Positions 1 to 8,000 of a stretch of DNA of 13,841 bases are shown here, piece after piece. The translations under genes were made by a program, and so were the position numbers. Below the pieces are notes generated by a model. The model was given only the letters and a program-made list of their open reading frames with translations. It was not told the origin of the DNA and made no database searches. Every line of letters starts with the position of its first letter. Position 1 is the stretch's first letter. This DNA is from an uncultured Muribaculum sp. (lineage in GTDB: Bacteria; Bacteroidota; Bacteroidia; Bacteroidales; Muribaculaceae): assembly GCA_947573015.1 (NCBI GenBank), contig CANPDS010000029.1, forward strand, positions 1 to 13,841, in the 5' to 3' direction.

Positions 1-197
1 AAAAATTCACTCTCGCCCAGATGCGCACCCTTTTTGAAGTGATATCCGGACAAAAAGTAGATGTGCGCAACTTTCATAAAAAAGTAGCATCAATGACCTA
101 CGTCGTGCCCCTTGATGAATATCAGCAAGGTGTAGCACATCGGGCAGCGCGTTTCTACCGGTTTGACCGGAAAATATACAACCGACAACGACGTTGA
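1..197 (+). CDS. Nudix/winged-helix sugar regulator, C-terminal fragment (likely XylR)
   Basis: An open frame entering from the left edge (codons from base 3) runs 64 residues to a TGA at 195-197; the start lies outside the window. The visible part reads KFTLAQMRTLFEVISGQK, then a VRNFHKKV segment, then GVAHRAARFYRFD. This matches the winged-helix C-terminus of NrtR-type regulators, in which an inactive Nudix domain binds the effector and the wing binds DNA (remembered family pattern, not a search). Members of this family control arabinose and xylose genes in Bacteroides. The position 74 bases before xylB on the same strand suggests it senses xylose or a derivative and controls xylBA-transporter. 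The N-terminal Nudix domain cannot be judged here. An active ADP-ribose pyrophosphatase of the same architecture is the alternative. Confidence 0.8.
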   Translation, partial: KFTLAQMRTLFEVISGQKVDVRNFHKKVASMTYVVPLDEYQQGVAHRAARFYRFDRKIYNRQRR

Positions 198-271
198 CAC
201 AAATCAACATCACCATAACAACCAACGCACAGGCAATAATATCCATAAATAACCATCTAACCATAACCCAC
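198..271 (+). other. Regulator-xylB intergenic leader, A/C-rich
   Basis: The 74 bases between the regulator stop and the xylB ATG are strikingly poor in G and T and carry CCATAA three times (213-218, 243-248, 261-266). No TAnnTTTG promoter, palindrome or terminator is seen, so xylB is probably transcribed together with the regulator. The low-structure A/C composition would leave the xylB start accessible to ribosomes. Confidence 0.4.
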
Positions 272-1756
272 ATGTATCTCTTAGGATATGACATAGGAAG
301 CTCTTCAGTGAAGGCATCGCTCGTCAGCGCCGAGACCGGCAAATGTGTAAGCACAGCATTCTTCCCCAAGACAGAGGCTGAGATAATTTCCATCCGCACA
401 GGCTGGGCAGAGCAGCACCCTGACGAATGGTGGAAACATCTCCGTGAGGCTACTGAAGCTATCATGGCAGAATCGAAAGCCGATCCTCGCGACATTGCCG
501 CAATCGGCATCTCCTATCAGATGCACGGTCTGGTGTGCATCGACCGCGACTACAATGTGATACGTCCGGCTATAATCTGGTGCGACTCGCGCGGAGTTCC
601 TTACGGAGAAAAAGCTTTTGCCGAACTTGGCGACAATCAGTGTCTGAGCCATCTTCTAAATTCACCAGGCAACTTCACTGCCACCAAGCTCGCATGGGTC
701 AAGGAGAACGAACCGGAACTATTCGACCGTATCTGGAAAATACTTCTTCCCGGTGACTACATCGCAATGCGTCTCACCGGACGTGCCGCCACTACCGTGA
801 GTGGACTTTCCGAAATGATGCTGTGGGACTTCAACGAAGGCGCCCCAGCCAAATTCCTTATGGATTACTTCGGATTCCCCACCGACATCATCCCTGAAAT
901 CGTGCCGACATTCGCCGTGCAGGGGAATCTCACCGCCAAAACTGCCGCAGAGCTTGGTCTCGCCGAGGGAATACCCGTAACCTACCGTGCAGGCGATCAG
1001 CCTAACAACGCATTGTCGCTCAACGTATTCAATCCCGGCGAAGTTGCCTCTACGGCCGGCACATCTGGCGTAGTATACGGTATAATTGGCGATGTAAGCT
1101 ACGATCCACAATCGCGCGTGAACAATTTCGCCCACGTAAACCACACCACCGACAATCCTCGTCTCGGAGTGATGACATGCATCAGCGGCACCGGTATCCT
1201 CAACTCATGGATGAAGCGTACGGTGGCTCCAGAAGGCATAGGATACGCTGAAATGAACGAAGTGGCCGCACAGGCTCCCATCGGCGCTGAAGGCGTAAGC
1301 ATACTTCCATTCGGCAATGGCGCCGAACGCGTGCTCCGCAACCGCGAGATCGGATCATCTATCCACGGTGTCAATTTCCTGCGCCACAATAAGAGCCATC
1401 TGCTGCGGGCTGCTCAAGAAGGTATCGTATTCTCATTCATGTACGGCATGGAAGTAATGCAACAGATGGGAATGAAACTCAATAAGATTCACGCCGGACA
1501 TGCCAACATGTTCCTGTCGCCATTGTTCCGCGAGACTCTTGCCGGAGTCAGCGGCGCAACAATCGAGCTTTTCAATACAGACGGTTCGGTAGGTGCAGCA
1601 AAAGGTGCCGGTATCGGAGCTGGTATATACCGCGACAACAATGAGGCATTCGCCACTCTCGACCGCATCGAGGTGATCGAGCCAAAGAACGCTGATGCGC
1701 AGGCCTATGCCGATGCATATGCACTCTGGAAAGAACGCCTTGCAGCACTTCTCTGA
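272..1756 (+). CDS. xylB: Xylulokinase
   Basis: XylB phosphorylates D-xylulose with ATP to xylulose 5-phosphate, feeding the cytosolic pentose phosphate pathway. The 494-residue product has the full FGGY kinase layout. The N-terminal phosphate loop is GYDIGSSSVKASL (5-17). QMHG (83-86) and WCDSRG (103-108) are the substrate-side motifs typical of xylulokinases. AGDQPNNA carries the expected catalytic base at D242, GTSGVVYG lies near 263-270, and the C-terminal glycine-rich ATP segment is DGSVGAAKGAGIGAG. The start at 272 is chosen because the frame can be extended to a TTG at 194, but those 26 extra residues lack family resemblance and would overlap the regulator stop. Length is normal. xylA begins 61 bases downstream, so the two are almost certainly co-transcribed. 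Identification rests on motifs plus the neighbouring isomerase. Confidence 0.95.
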   Translation: MYLLGYDIGSSSVKASLVSAETGKCVSTAFFPKTEAEIISIRTGWAEQHPDEWWKHLREATEAIMAESKADPRDIAAIGISYQMHGLVCIDRDYNVIRPAIIWCDSRGVPYGEKAFAELGDNQCLSHLLNSPGNFTATKLAWVKENEPELFDRIWKILLPGDYIAMRLTGRAATTVSGLSEMMLWDFNEGAPAKFLMDYFGFPTDIIPEIVPTFAVQGNLTAKTAAELGLAEGIPVTYRAGDQPNNALSLNVFNPGEVASTAGTSGVVYGIIGDVSYDPQSRVNNFAHVNHTTDNPRLGVMTCISGTGILNSWMKRTVAPEGIGYAEMNEVAAQAPIGAEGVSILPFGNGAERVLRNREIGSSIHGVNFLRHNKSHLLRAAQEGIVFSFMYGMEVMQQMGMKLNKIHAGHANMFLSPLFRETLAGVSGATIELFNTDGSVGAAKGAGIGAGIYRDNNEAFATLDRIEVIEPKNADAQAYADAYALWKERLAALL

Positions 1757-1817
1757 AGCACCGCATAGAAACAGCAATAACTGCAATCCAATATCAATCA
1801 TAAAATCAATAAACATT

Positions 1818-3134
1818 ATGGCAACAAAAGAGTATTTCCCCTCAGTAGGTAAGATCGCCTACGAAGGTCCCCAGAGCTACAATCCTATGGCATTCCGCTA
1901 CTATGACGCAGAACGCGTGGTACTTGGCAAGCCCATGAAAGAATGGCTCAAATTCGCTATGGCATGGTGGCACACACTTTGCGCAGAAGGCGGTGATCAG
2001 TTCGGCACAGGCACAAAGACATTCCCCTGGAACGAGGGTACCGATGCCATGACAATCGCAAAGCAGAAGGCTGACGCCGGATTCGAGATCATGCAGAAGC
2101 TCGGAATCGAATATTTCTGCTTCCACGATACCGACCTTATCGGCGACCTCAATGACATCAACGATTACGAAGGCCGCATGAAAGAGATCGTAGCTTACCT
2201 CAAGGAGAAAATGGCAGAAACCGGCATCAAGAACCTCTGGGGAACAGCTAATGTATTCGGAAATGCACGCTATATGAACGGTGCCGCTACCAACCCCGAC
2301 TTCGACGTTGTGGCTCGCGCTGCCGTTCAGATCAAGAACGCTATCGATGCCACTATTGCCCTCGGTGGTCAGAACTACGTGTTCTGGGGTGGTCGCGAAG
2401 GATATATGAGCCTTCTCAACACTGACCAGAAGCGTGAGAAGGAGCATCTGGCAATGATGCTCACAATGGCACGCGACTACGCCCGCGCCAATGGTTTCAC
2501 CGGCACATTCCTCATCGAGCCTAAGCCCATGGAACCCTCAAAGCATCAGTATGACGTTGACACCGAGACTGTAATCGGCTTCCTCAAGGCACATGGCCTC
2601 GACAAGGACTTCAAGGTCAACATCGAGGTTAACCACGCTACTCTCGCCGGCCACACATTCGAGCACGAGCTCGCTGTAGCCGTTGACAACGGCATGCTCG
2701 GCTCTATCGACGCCAACCGTGGTGACTATCAGAACGGCTGGGATACCGACCAGTTCCCCATCGACAACTACGAGCTGACACAGGCCATGATGCAGATCAT
2801 CCGCAACGGTGGCCTCGGCAACGGTGGTACCAACTTCGACGCCAAGACCCGTCGTAACTCTACCGACCTTGAGGATATCTTTATCGCGCACATTGCCGGT
2901 ATGGACGCTATGGCACGCGCACTTCTCAGCGCTGCCGACGTGCTCGAAAAGTCACCCTACAAGAAGATGCTCGAAGACCGCTATGCATCGTTCGACAAAG
3001 GCGAAGGCAAGAAGTTCGAGGAGGGCAAACTCTCACTTGAAGAGGTTGTAGCATACGCCAAGACTCAAGGCGAGCCCGCTGTTACTTCAGGAAAACAGGA
3101 GCTCTACGAGGCTATCATCAACATGTACGCATAA
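1818..3134 (+). CDS. xylA: Xylose isomerase
   Basis: XylA interconverts D-xylose and D-xylulose in the cytosol using two divalent metal ions. The 438-residue product is complete and of normal length for the class II (long) family. The catalytic pair is in FCFHDTD (H103, D106). Metal ligands and active-site residues appear in order: E234 and K236 in LIEPKP, E270 and H273 in NIEVNHA, D298 in SIDAN, D309 and D311 in WDTDQFP, and D341 in NFDAK. No key residue is missing. The start at 1818 gives MATKEYFPSV; upstream in-frame codons lie inside the end of xylB and do not look like isomerase sequence. Codon choice looks strongly biased (Lys AAG, Leu CTC), suggesting high expression, by eye only. It follows xylB by 61 bases and is followed by a strong hairpin before the transporter. 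Confidence 0.97.
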   Translation: MATKEYFPSVGKIAYEGPQSYNPMAFRYYDAERVVLGKPMKEWLKFAMAWWHTLCAEGGDQFGTGTKTFPWNEGTDAMTIAKQKADAGFEIMQKLGIEYFCFHDTDLIGDLNDINDYEGRMKEIVAYLKEKMAETGIKNLWGTANVFGNARYMNGAATNPDFDVVARAAVQIKNAIDATIALGGQNYVFWGGREGYMSLLNTDQKREKEHLAMMLTMARDYARANGFTGTFLIEPKPMEPSKHQYDVDTETVIGFLKAHGLDKDFKVNIEVNHATLAGHTFEHELAVAVDNGMLGSIDANRGDYQNGWDTDQFPIDNYELTQAMMQIIRNGGLGNGGTNFDAKTRRNSTDLEDIFIAHIAGMDAMARALLSAADVLEKSPYKKMLEDRYASFDKGEGKKFEEGKLSLEEVVAYAKTQGEPAVTSGKQELYEAIINMYA

Positions 3135-3157
3135 TCCACACTCAAGATTTTTAATCC

Positions 3158-3194
3158 CGCTCCGGCCCGCTTCGGCAGGCCGGAGTAGGTTTTT
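3158..3194 (+). terminator. UUCG-loop hairpin between xylA and the transporter gene
   Basis: The stem is CTCCGGCC (3160-3167) with GGCCGGAG (3178-3185). After one C/A mismatch it continues as GC-TTCG-GC (3169-3176), a very stable cUUCGg tetraloop. A run of five T follows at 3190-3194 but only after TAGG, so the U-tract is offset from the stem. It may be a weak or partial intrinsic terminator, or a 3'-end stabiliser of the xylBA message, leaving xylE transcribed at a lower level. Confidence 0.7.
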
Positions 3195-3276
3195 ATCGAA
3201 ACGATTCCCAAACAATGAAGCATAGGAGCACTTCAGCATGATTGCTCCTGAATTCTTAACCTTAATTTAAAATTCA
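3195..3276 (+). promoter_or_regulatory. Transporter 5' leader with inverted repeat
   Basis: This leader precedes the transporter ATG. It contains a perfect 7-base inverted repeat, AGGAGCA (3224-3230) and TGCTCCT (3243-3249), with a 12-base loop. No exact TAnnTTTG box is present; the nearest is TAGGTTTT at 3186-3193, one base off and overlapping the preceding hairpin. The repeat could be an operator or a leader hairpin; no function can be assigned. Confidence 0.35.
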
Positions 3277-4764
3277 ATGAACTATCCTGAAAAAGGCAGT
3301 AAATCCTACCTTTTCTCAATAGTGCTCGTGGCAGTAATGGGCGGTCTGCTCTTCGGCTACGACACCGCCGTGATTTCCGGTGCCGAGAAAGGTCTCCAGG
3401 CATTCTTTGTCGGAGCAAAAGACTTTGTTTACACCGATGTCATCCATGGTATCACTTCGTCAAGCGCCCTGCTTGGCTGTATCATCGGCGCTGCGATATC
3501 CGGTTTCTGCGCCCAATTCCTTGGCCGCAAACGCTCACTAATACTAGCAGGTATTTTCTTCTTCGTATCGGCACTTGGCAGCTACGAACCTGAATTCATC
3601 CTGTTCGAACACGGCCAACCCAACTACGGTCTGCTATGGATGTTCAACGCTTATCGTGTGATCGGCGGTATTGGTGTGGGTCTTGCTTCAGCAGTATGTC
3701 CTATGTATATTGCGGAAGTGGCACCATCCAACATACGTGGCACACTCGTATCGTGGAACCAATTCGCAATCATCTTCGGTCAGCTCGTGGTATATTTTGT
3801 CAACTTTATGATTCTCGGCGACCACGCCAACCCCATCATCGAGCGCACTGCCGAAAACATCTACAACATTGTCAACCTCTCTGATGCAGCATGGACCATC
3901 GACCGCGGATGGCGCTACATGTTCGGTTCGGAAGCTATTGTAGCTGGTGTCTTCACACTGCTTGTATGCTTCGTGCCCGAATCTCCCCGCTATCTTTCGC
4001 TTGTTGGTCAGGATGAACGAGCCCTCATGGTGCTTTCTCGCATCAACGGCCTAGCCAAGGCTCGTGAGACTCTCGCAGAAATCAAGGCTACCGTAGAGGT
4101 AAAGAGCGAGAAACTCTTCTCTTTTGGTGTCATGGTAATTTTCGTGGGCATCATGCTGTCTGTATTCCAGCAGGCTGTAGGTATCAATGCCGTGCTCTAC
4201 TTCGCACCCCGTATCTTCGACTCCATGCACATGGGCAACCCGATGGTACAGACAGTCATCATGGGTATCATCAATATTGCATTCACACTCGTGGCTGTAT
4301 TCACGGTAGAGAAGTGGGGACGCAAGCCGCTTCTCATTTCCGGATCAATCGGTATGGCTGTCGGCGCTCTTGGAGTAGCTGCCGTCAACCTTTTCGAGCT
4401 GCATCCTATCGTATCGGTAGTGTGCATCATGGTCTACTCAGCTTCCTTCATGTTCTCATGGGGCCCGATATGCTGGGTACTCATCTCCGAGATCTTCCCC
4501 AACACCATCCGTGGCGCCGCCATGGCGATTGCAGTTGCATTCCAGTGGATATTCAACTTCATCGTGTCATCGACATTCGTACCTATGTACAACATGGAAG
4601 CATTCGGCATGGGCGACCGCTTCGGCCATATGTTTGCCTACGCGCTATATGGCGTGATCTGCGTAATTGCAGCATGGTTCGTATACAAGCTCGTGCCTGA
4701 GACAAAGGGCAAGACTCTTGAAGAAATGTCTGCTCTCTGGCGCAAACGCGACAACAAAGCATAA
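3277..4764 (+). CDS. xylE: D-xylose:proton symporter (XylE-like MFS transporter)
   Basis: This inner-membrane major facilitator imports D-xylose coupled to protons. The 495-residue product is full length and has about twelve hydrophobic segments. Sugar porter signatures appear in order: FGYDTAVISG (26-35) with the proton-linked aspartate D29, FLGRKRSL (81-88), PESPRYL (234-240), QQAVGINAVLYFAP (298-311) in the sugar site, a second loop motif WGRKPLL (347-353), WGPICWVLISEIFP (395-408) and the C-terminal PETKGKTLEEM. The long insertions around 180-215, ending in GWRYMFGSEA, resemble E. coli XylE more than galactose or arabinose permeases. Context after xylBA supports xylose as substrate. It sits 142 bases past xylA behind a hairpin, so expression may be uncoupled. 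In Bacteroides the same gene is often called xylT. Another pentose or glucose is possible but less likely. Confidence 0.92.
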   Translation: MNYPEKGSKSYLFSIVLVAVMGGLLFGYDTAVISGAEKGLQAFFVGAKDFVYTDVIHGITSSSALLGCIIGAAISGFCAQFLGRKRSLILAGIFFFVSALGSYEPEFILFEHGQPNYGLLWMFNAYRVIGGIGVGLASAVCPMYIAEVAPSNIRGTLVSWNQFAIIFGQLVVYFVNFMILGDHANPIIERTAENIYNIVNLSDAAWTIDRGWRYMFGSEAIVAGVFTLLVCFVPESPRYLSLVGQDERALMVLSRINGLAKARETLAEIKATVEVKSEKLFSFGVMVIFVGIMLSVFQQAVGINAVLYFAPRIFDSMHMGNPMVQTVIMGIINIAFTLVAVFTVEKWGRKPLLISGSIGMAVGALGVAAVNLFELHPIVSVVCIMVYSASFMFSWGPICWVLISEIFPNTIRGAAMAIAVAFQWIFNFIVSSTFVPMYNMEAFGMGDRFGHMFAYALYGVICVIAAWFVYKLVPETKGKTLEEMSALWRKRDNKA

Positions 4765-4815
4765 TCATGCTTTGGCATTACAATACAAGTTTAGAAATAT
4801 AAGTTCAGAAAGCCG

Positions 4816-4860
4816 GCGGGGGATGTGGCGCATATCAGCGCTACATCCCCCGCTCATTTA
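4816..4860. terminator. Shared bidirectional terminator
   Basis: A 16-base stem, GCGGGGGATGTGGCGC (4816-4831) with GCGCTACATCCCCCGC (4838-4853), pairs throughout except for one G-U, around the loop ATATCA. On the + strand it is followed by T-rich TCATTTATTTCC; on the - strand it is followed by GGCTTTCT. It lies between the convergent transporter (+) and proA (-) and probably stops both units, more convincingly the + strand one. Confidence 0.85.
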
Positions 4861-4883
4861 TTTCCTATTAATGTTAATGGCTA

Positions 4884-6131
4884 TCACCAGCGGGTCTGTC
4901 CCTCTCCCGTGATAAGATACTTATAGGTTGTGATTTCCGGAAGACCCATTGGTCCTCGGGCATGCAGTTTCTGTGTTGATATTCCGATTTCCGCACCAAA
5001 CCCAAACTGACCGCCATCAGTAAATGCTGTCGATACGTTAGCATATACGCAAGCAGCATCAATCTCCTTGAGAAATGCCTCTACAGCAGCATTATCCTCG
5101 GATACGATACACTCGCTATGGCGGCTTGTATGAGCATCGATAAAGTCTATCGCATCGCGCAGTCCATCGGTAGTGACTATCGTCATCTTATAATCCATCC
5201 ACTCGCGTCCTACATCCTCAGGCATAGCCTTATGCAACAACTCCACCGGGTAATGGCCTGCGAGTGCTTCAATAGCGCGATGGTCGGCATATATTGCCAC
5301 GTTCTTTTCTGCAAGAGGAGCACATATAAACGGCAGATCCGCCAATCTCAGCCGATCAATCACAACGGTATCAAGCGCATTGCACACGCTGACACGCCGT
5401 GTCTTGGCGTTGAACACAATATCACGGGCCTTGACAATATCGGCAGATTCGTGCACATATGTGTGGCACACACCGGCTCCTGTCTCGATCACCGGCACAG
5501 CAGCCGTGTCGCGCACGAAGTTGATGAGTCGACGGGATCCACGTGGTATCACCACATCAATCAGCCCTACCGCTCCGAGCATCTCAGCTGTCGCCTCCCG
5601 GTCATTAGGCAATAAGGTCACGATATCCGGATTCCACCCCATGGCAGCAAGTTCCTTACGAATTATTTCAAGAGCGGCGGCATTGGTATCGGCAGCCTCA
5701 TGCCCACCCTTTAGCACAGTAGCACTTCCTGCCTTGGCACATAGGGCAAACACATCGAATGTAACATTGGGCCGAGCCTCATATATCACACCAATCACAC
5801 CGAATGGCACCGAAATCTTACGTATTATCATGCCATTTGGTCGTGTGGTTGATGACAATTCCTTGCCCAAGGGCGTTGGAAGTGCCGCAACAGCACGCAT
5901 GTCGTGTGTTATATCCGATATCCGTTGGCGTGTGAGCAGCAGTCGGTCAGCTCTCGGATCAGACTTATCCATACGGGCCATGTCGGAACTGTTTGCCAAG
6001 AGCAAAGTCTCAGCATTACAGTCGATAGCATCGGCCATACGAAGCAACATGCCGTTGATCTCCTCAGGAGTGCGAAGCGCAAGTTCCCGCGAGGCCATGC
6101 GCGATTGCTGTAGGATTGGTGTGATTGACAT
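4884..6131 (-). CDS. proA: Glutamate-5-semialdehyde dehydrogenase (gamma-glutamyl phosphate reductase)
   Basis: ProA reduces gamma-glutamyl phosphate with NADPH to glutamate 5-semialdehyde, the second step of proline synthesis from glutamate. The 415-residue product is complete. The Rossmann-type segment PFGVIGVIYEARPNVT (109-124) is followed by LPNDREAT and by VIPRGSRRLINFV. The catalytic cysteine is C250 in RRVSVCNALDT, and the C-terminal signature is HARGPMGLPEITTYKY (390-405). The cysteine context SVCNALD rather than GVCNAME, and GGHEA rather than GGKEA near 142-146, look like lineage variants and not damage. The ATG at 6131 gives the normal length. proB is on the same strand upstream, separated by an exported protein gene, and the stop lies 30 bases from the shared terminator. 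ProC, the last step, is not in the window. Confidence 0.96.
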   Translation of the reverse strand: MSITPILQQSRMASRELALRTPEEINGMLLRMADAIDCNAETLLLANSSDMARMDKSDPRADRLLLTRQRISDITHDMRAVAALPTPLGKELSSTTRPNGMIIRKISVPFGVIGVIYEARPNVTFDVFALCAKAGSATVLKGGHEAADTNAAALEIIRKELAAMGWNPDIVTLLPNDREATAEMLGAVGLIDVVIPRGSRRLINFVRDTAAVPVIETGAGVCHTYVHESADIVKARDIVFNAKTRRVSVCNALDTVVIDRLRLADLPFICAPLAEKNVAIYADHRAIEALAGHYPVELLHKAMPEDVGREWMDYKMTIVTTDGLRDAIDFIDAHTSRHSECIVSEDNAAVEAFLKEIDAACVYANVSTAFTDGGQFGFGAEIGISTQKLHARGPMGLPEITTYKYLITGEGQTRW

Positions 6132-6233
6132 TGGTTTATATAGTGTTTAAATATATAAGTAAATCTGGAACTATCTGATTTTTTGCCTACCCATGTTTGC
6201 TATTCTACTCTAGAGCATGCATAATAGCCCCTC
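6132..6233 (-). other. Intergenic gap before proA
   Basis: This 102-base A/T-rich gap between the small exported protein gene and proA is the longest inside the leftward gene run. No CAAAnnTA (reverse-strand -7 box) and no hairpin with a U-tract was found, so proA is likely read from upstream. A cryptic promoter that departs from the consensus cannot be excluded. Confidence 0.4.
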
Positions 6234-6782
6234 TTATCTCATGAGGCTACGCAGATAACCTTCGGCACTTTTGGCCTTCTTCTGCACCTGCTTGTTATCG
6301 ATAAAATAGAGCAATGTGGAGTATGAATTATGAGCCCCCTGATTCTTCACAAACTGGAGGATGGCGATATTGCCGTTAGCTGAACGCCACAACAGATTGT
6401 TGTCGGTATCATGAAGTTTCGACGGAGCTCCATACAGATCGGTCAAATGGCTTTTGGCACCCTCGAATGCCGACATATCCGATGTAGATGTCGTCTTTGA
6501 AAAACCGACCTGCATTAACTTGTTTTTATAGAAGTCGAGCACCCCGTTATCCCAAGTGACAGTGCCCCATGTGGCCGGAGCATAGGAATACTGCCGCTGG
6601 CTGTTGCGTTCCTGAGTTGTCATGGCACGCTGCGGATTGCCCAATGCAGCTACACATTTCTCATACTTCCATCCGAAACGGATACCGTTCACTCCGGTCA
6701 TTTTCTCGCGTGCATCAGCCACCGTGGCACCAAGCGCCACAACCATAAAAATCAGCATGACACGCTGCAATAACTTTTTCAT
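6234..6782 (-). CDS. Small exported protein of unknown function
   Basis: No family is recognised with confidence. The 182-residue product starts MKKLLQRVML and has a hydrophobic core to about residue 20 and a probable signal peptidase I site after VADA (24), so the mature protein is likely periplasmic or secreted; no lipobox cysteine is present. The mature part has two similar-looking pieces: FGWKYEKCVAALGNP (36-50) followed by a LDFYKNKLMQVGF strand pair, and HLTDLYGAPSKL (112-123) followed by LLWRSANGNIAILQF. An x-LG-P or x-YG-P turn followed by a beta strand is reminiscent of small SmpA/OmlA-like lipoprotein folds, but that is only a resemblance. The tail is basic. It lies 44 bases after proB and 102 before proA on the same strand, so it is probably co-expressed with proline synthesis although nothing in it suggests a metabolic role. 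Confidence 0.85.
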   Translation of the reverse strand: MKKLLQRVMLIFMVVALGATVADAREKMTGVNGIRFGWKYEKCVAALGNPQRAMTTQERNSQRQYSYAPATWGTVTWDNGVLDFYKNKLMQVGFSKTTSTSDMSAFEGAKSHLTDLYGAPSKLHDTDNNLLWRSANGNIAILQFVKNQGAHNSYSTLLYFIDNKQVQKKAKSAEGYLRSLMR

Positions 6783-6826
6783 AAATAGATACTATTAGAG
6801 GTTGTAAGTTGTATATAAGACTTATA

Positions 6827-7933
6827 TCAAGGAAGGAACGGCGACTTCACCGACGAATCGATATAAAGATAATCGCAGTGAATCAGCGGCCGCTTGCCAC
6901 GTCCGCCTATGGCATTACGGGCATGGTCAGCATCCATACCGGCCCGTCCCCATGCAATGACATTACCATGAGGATCAACCACCTGCACAATATCATCTTT
7001 TTCAAAATCGCCTTCGACGGAATCCACACCGACCATCAGCAGACTTGCCGATACCGGCGATAAAAGCGCCTCGGCAGCACCGCTATTGACACGCACCACA
7101 CCTTTGGCGAAATCCTCACTATGCGCGATCCACTTTTTTACTCCCGTAACTGGTTCAGGTGCCGCACGGAACAATGTGTGCGGCACTTCCACACCAAGCC
7201 CCATTAGAGATGTCAGCACACCTTCACGCTTACCGTTAGCGATGATCACAGCCACTCCTTCCGACGCAAGTTTGGTAGCCGTGCGATATTTGGTGGCCAT
7301 ACCTCCACGCCCCAGTGATGAATGATTCTCACTAATAATACCTGTAGCGTCAAAGCCACTGTCAACAACCGGTATAAGACGACTGTCAGGCAGAGTAGGA
7401 TCGCCGGTATACACCCCATCTACATTGCTGAGAATCACCAGCGCCTCGCATCCCATCATGGTGGCAAGCAAGCCCGACAATTCATCATTATCTGTAAACA
7501 TCAGCTCGGTCATCGATACCGTATCGTTCTCATTGACCACAGGTATCACATTATTGTCGAGCATCACTTCCATGCAATGTTTCTGATTAAGATAGTGGCG
7601 ACGTGTGGCAAAATTTTCCTTGGTAGTCAATACCTGTCCACAAGCAAGCCCACGGTCGCGGAAAAGCTCAAAATAACGATTGATGAGTTTAGCCTGTCCC
7701 ACAGCAGAATAGAGCTGACGGGCCGACACCGAATCAAGCCCCTGAATATTACGCAGCTCACTGCGTCCGGCCGCTACAGCCCCTGACGAAACCATGACAA
7801 CCCTTATCCCAGCCTTATGAAGCTCGGCAATCTGGTCGACCAATGCCGACATACGGGTGACATCGAGTGTGCCATCAGCTCGTGTGAGTACATTGCTGCC
7901 GATCTTTACGGCAATACTTTTATAGAGAGGCAT
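6827..7933 (-). CDS. proB: Glutamate 5-kinase with PUA domain
   Basis: ProB phosphorylates glutamate with ATP to gamma-glutamyl phosphate, the committed and usually proline-inhibited step of proline synthesis. The product has 368 residues. An amino acid kinase domain covers about 1-260: KIGSNVL (10-16), VSSGAVAAGR (48-57), NENDTVSM (134-141), FTDNDELSGLLA (146-157), LSNVDGVYTGDP (168-179) and GRGGMATKYRTA (208-219). A PUA domain follows from about 275 to 358, ending in AIGGRGKRPLIHCDYLYI. The PUA domain is common in bacterial ProB and linked to regulation in some. The ATG at 7933 places the first beta strand directly at the N-terminus, as expected. The gene is 67 bases after the acyl-CoA synthetase with no terminator or promoter box seen between, so read-through is plausible. 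proA is two genes downstream. Confidence 0.96.
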   Translation of the reverse strand: MPLYKSIAVKIGSNVLTRADGTLDVTRMSALVDQIAELHKAGIRVVMVSSGAVAAGRSELRNIQGLDSVSARQLYSAVGQAKLINRYFELFRDRGLACGQVLTTKENFATRRHYLNQKHCMEVMLDNNVIPVVNENDTVSMTELMFTDNDELSGLLATMMGCEALVILSNVDGVYTGDPTLPDSRLIPVVDSGFDATGIISENHSSLGRGGMATKYRTATKLASEGVAVIIANGKREGVLTSLMGLGVEVPHTLFRAAPEPVTGVKKWIAHSEDFAKGVVRVNSGAAEALLSPVSASLLMVGVDSVEGDFEKDDIVQVVDPHGNVIAWGRAGMDADHARNAIGGRGKRPLIHCDYLYIDSSVKSPFLP

Positions 7934-8000
7934 ACAGGAGAATACTATTAGGTGTTTGTATAATGGTGCAATTAACGTATCTTAAAGTCATAACACCGTT

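Noticed and set aside
194..271. N-terminal extension of xylB from a TTG codon
   Set aside because: The 26 residues do not resemble FGGY kinases, overlap the regulator stop and precede a perfect family start at the ATG at 272.
1695..1817. Upstream extension of xylA
   Set aside because: It runs back into the xylB coding end and has no isomerase resemblance; the ATG at 1818 gives the standard 438 residues.
1842..2447. 201-residue open frame on the - strand
   Set aside because: It is fully antisense to xylA, whose catalytic motifs are intact, and it has low-complexity composition.
5380..6150. 256-residue open frame on the + strand
   Set aside because: It lies opposite proA, has no recognisable motifs and is explained by the codon bias of the real gene.
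7951..7997. GGTGTT and AACACC as a terminator between the ligase and proB
   Set aside because: Only 6 paired bases across a 35-base loop and no U-run after it, so too weak to call.
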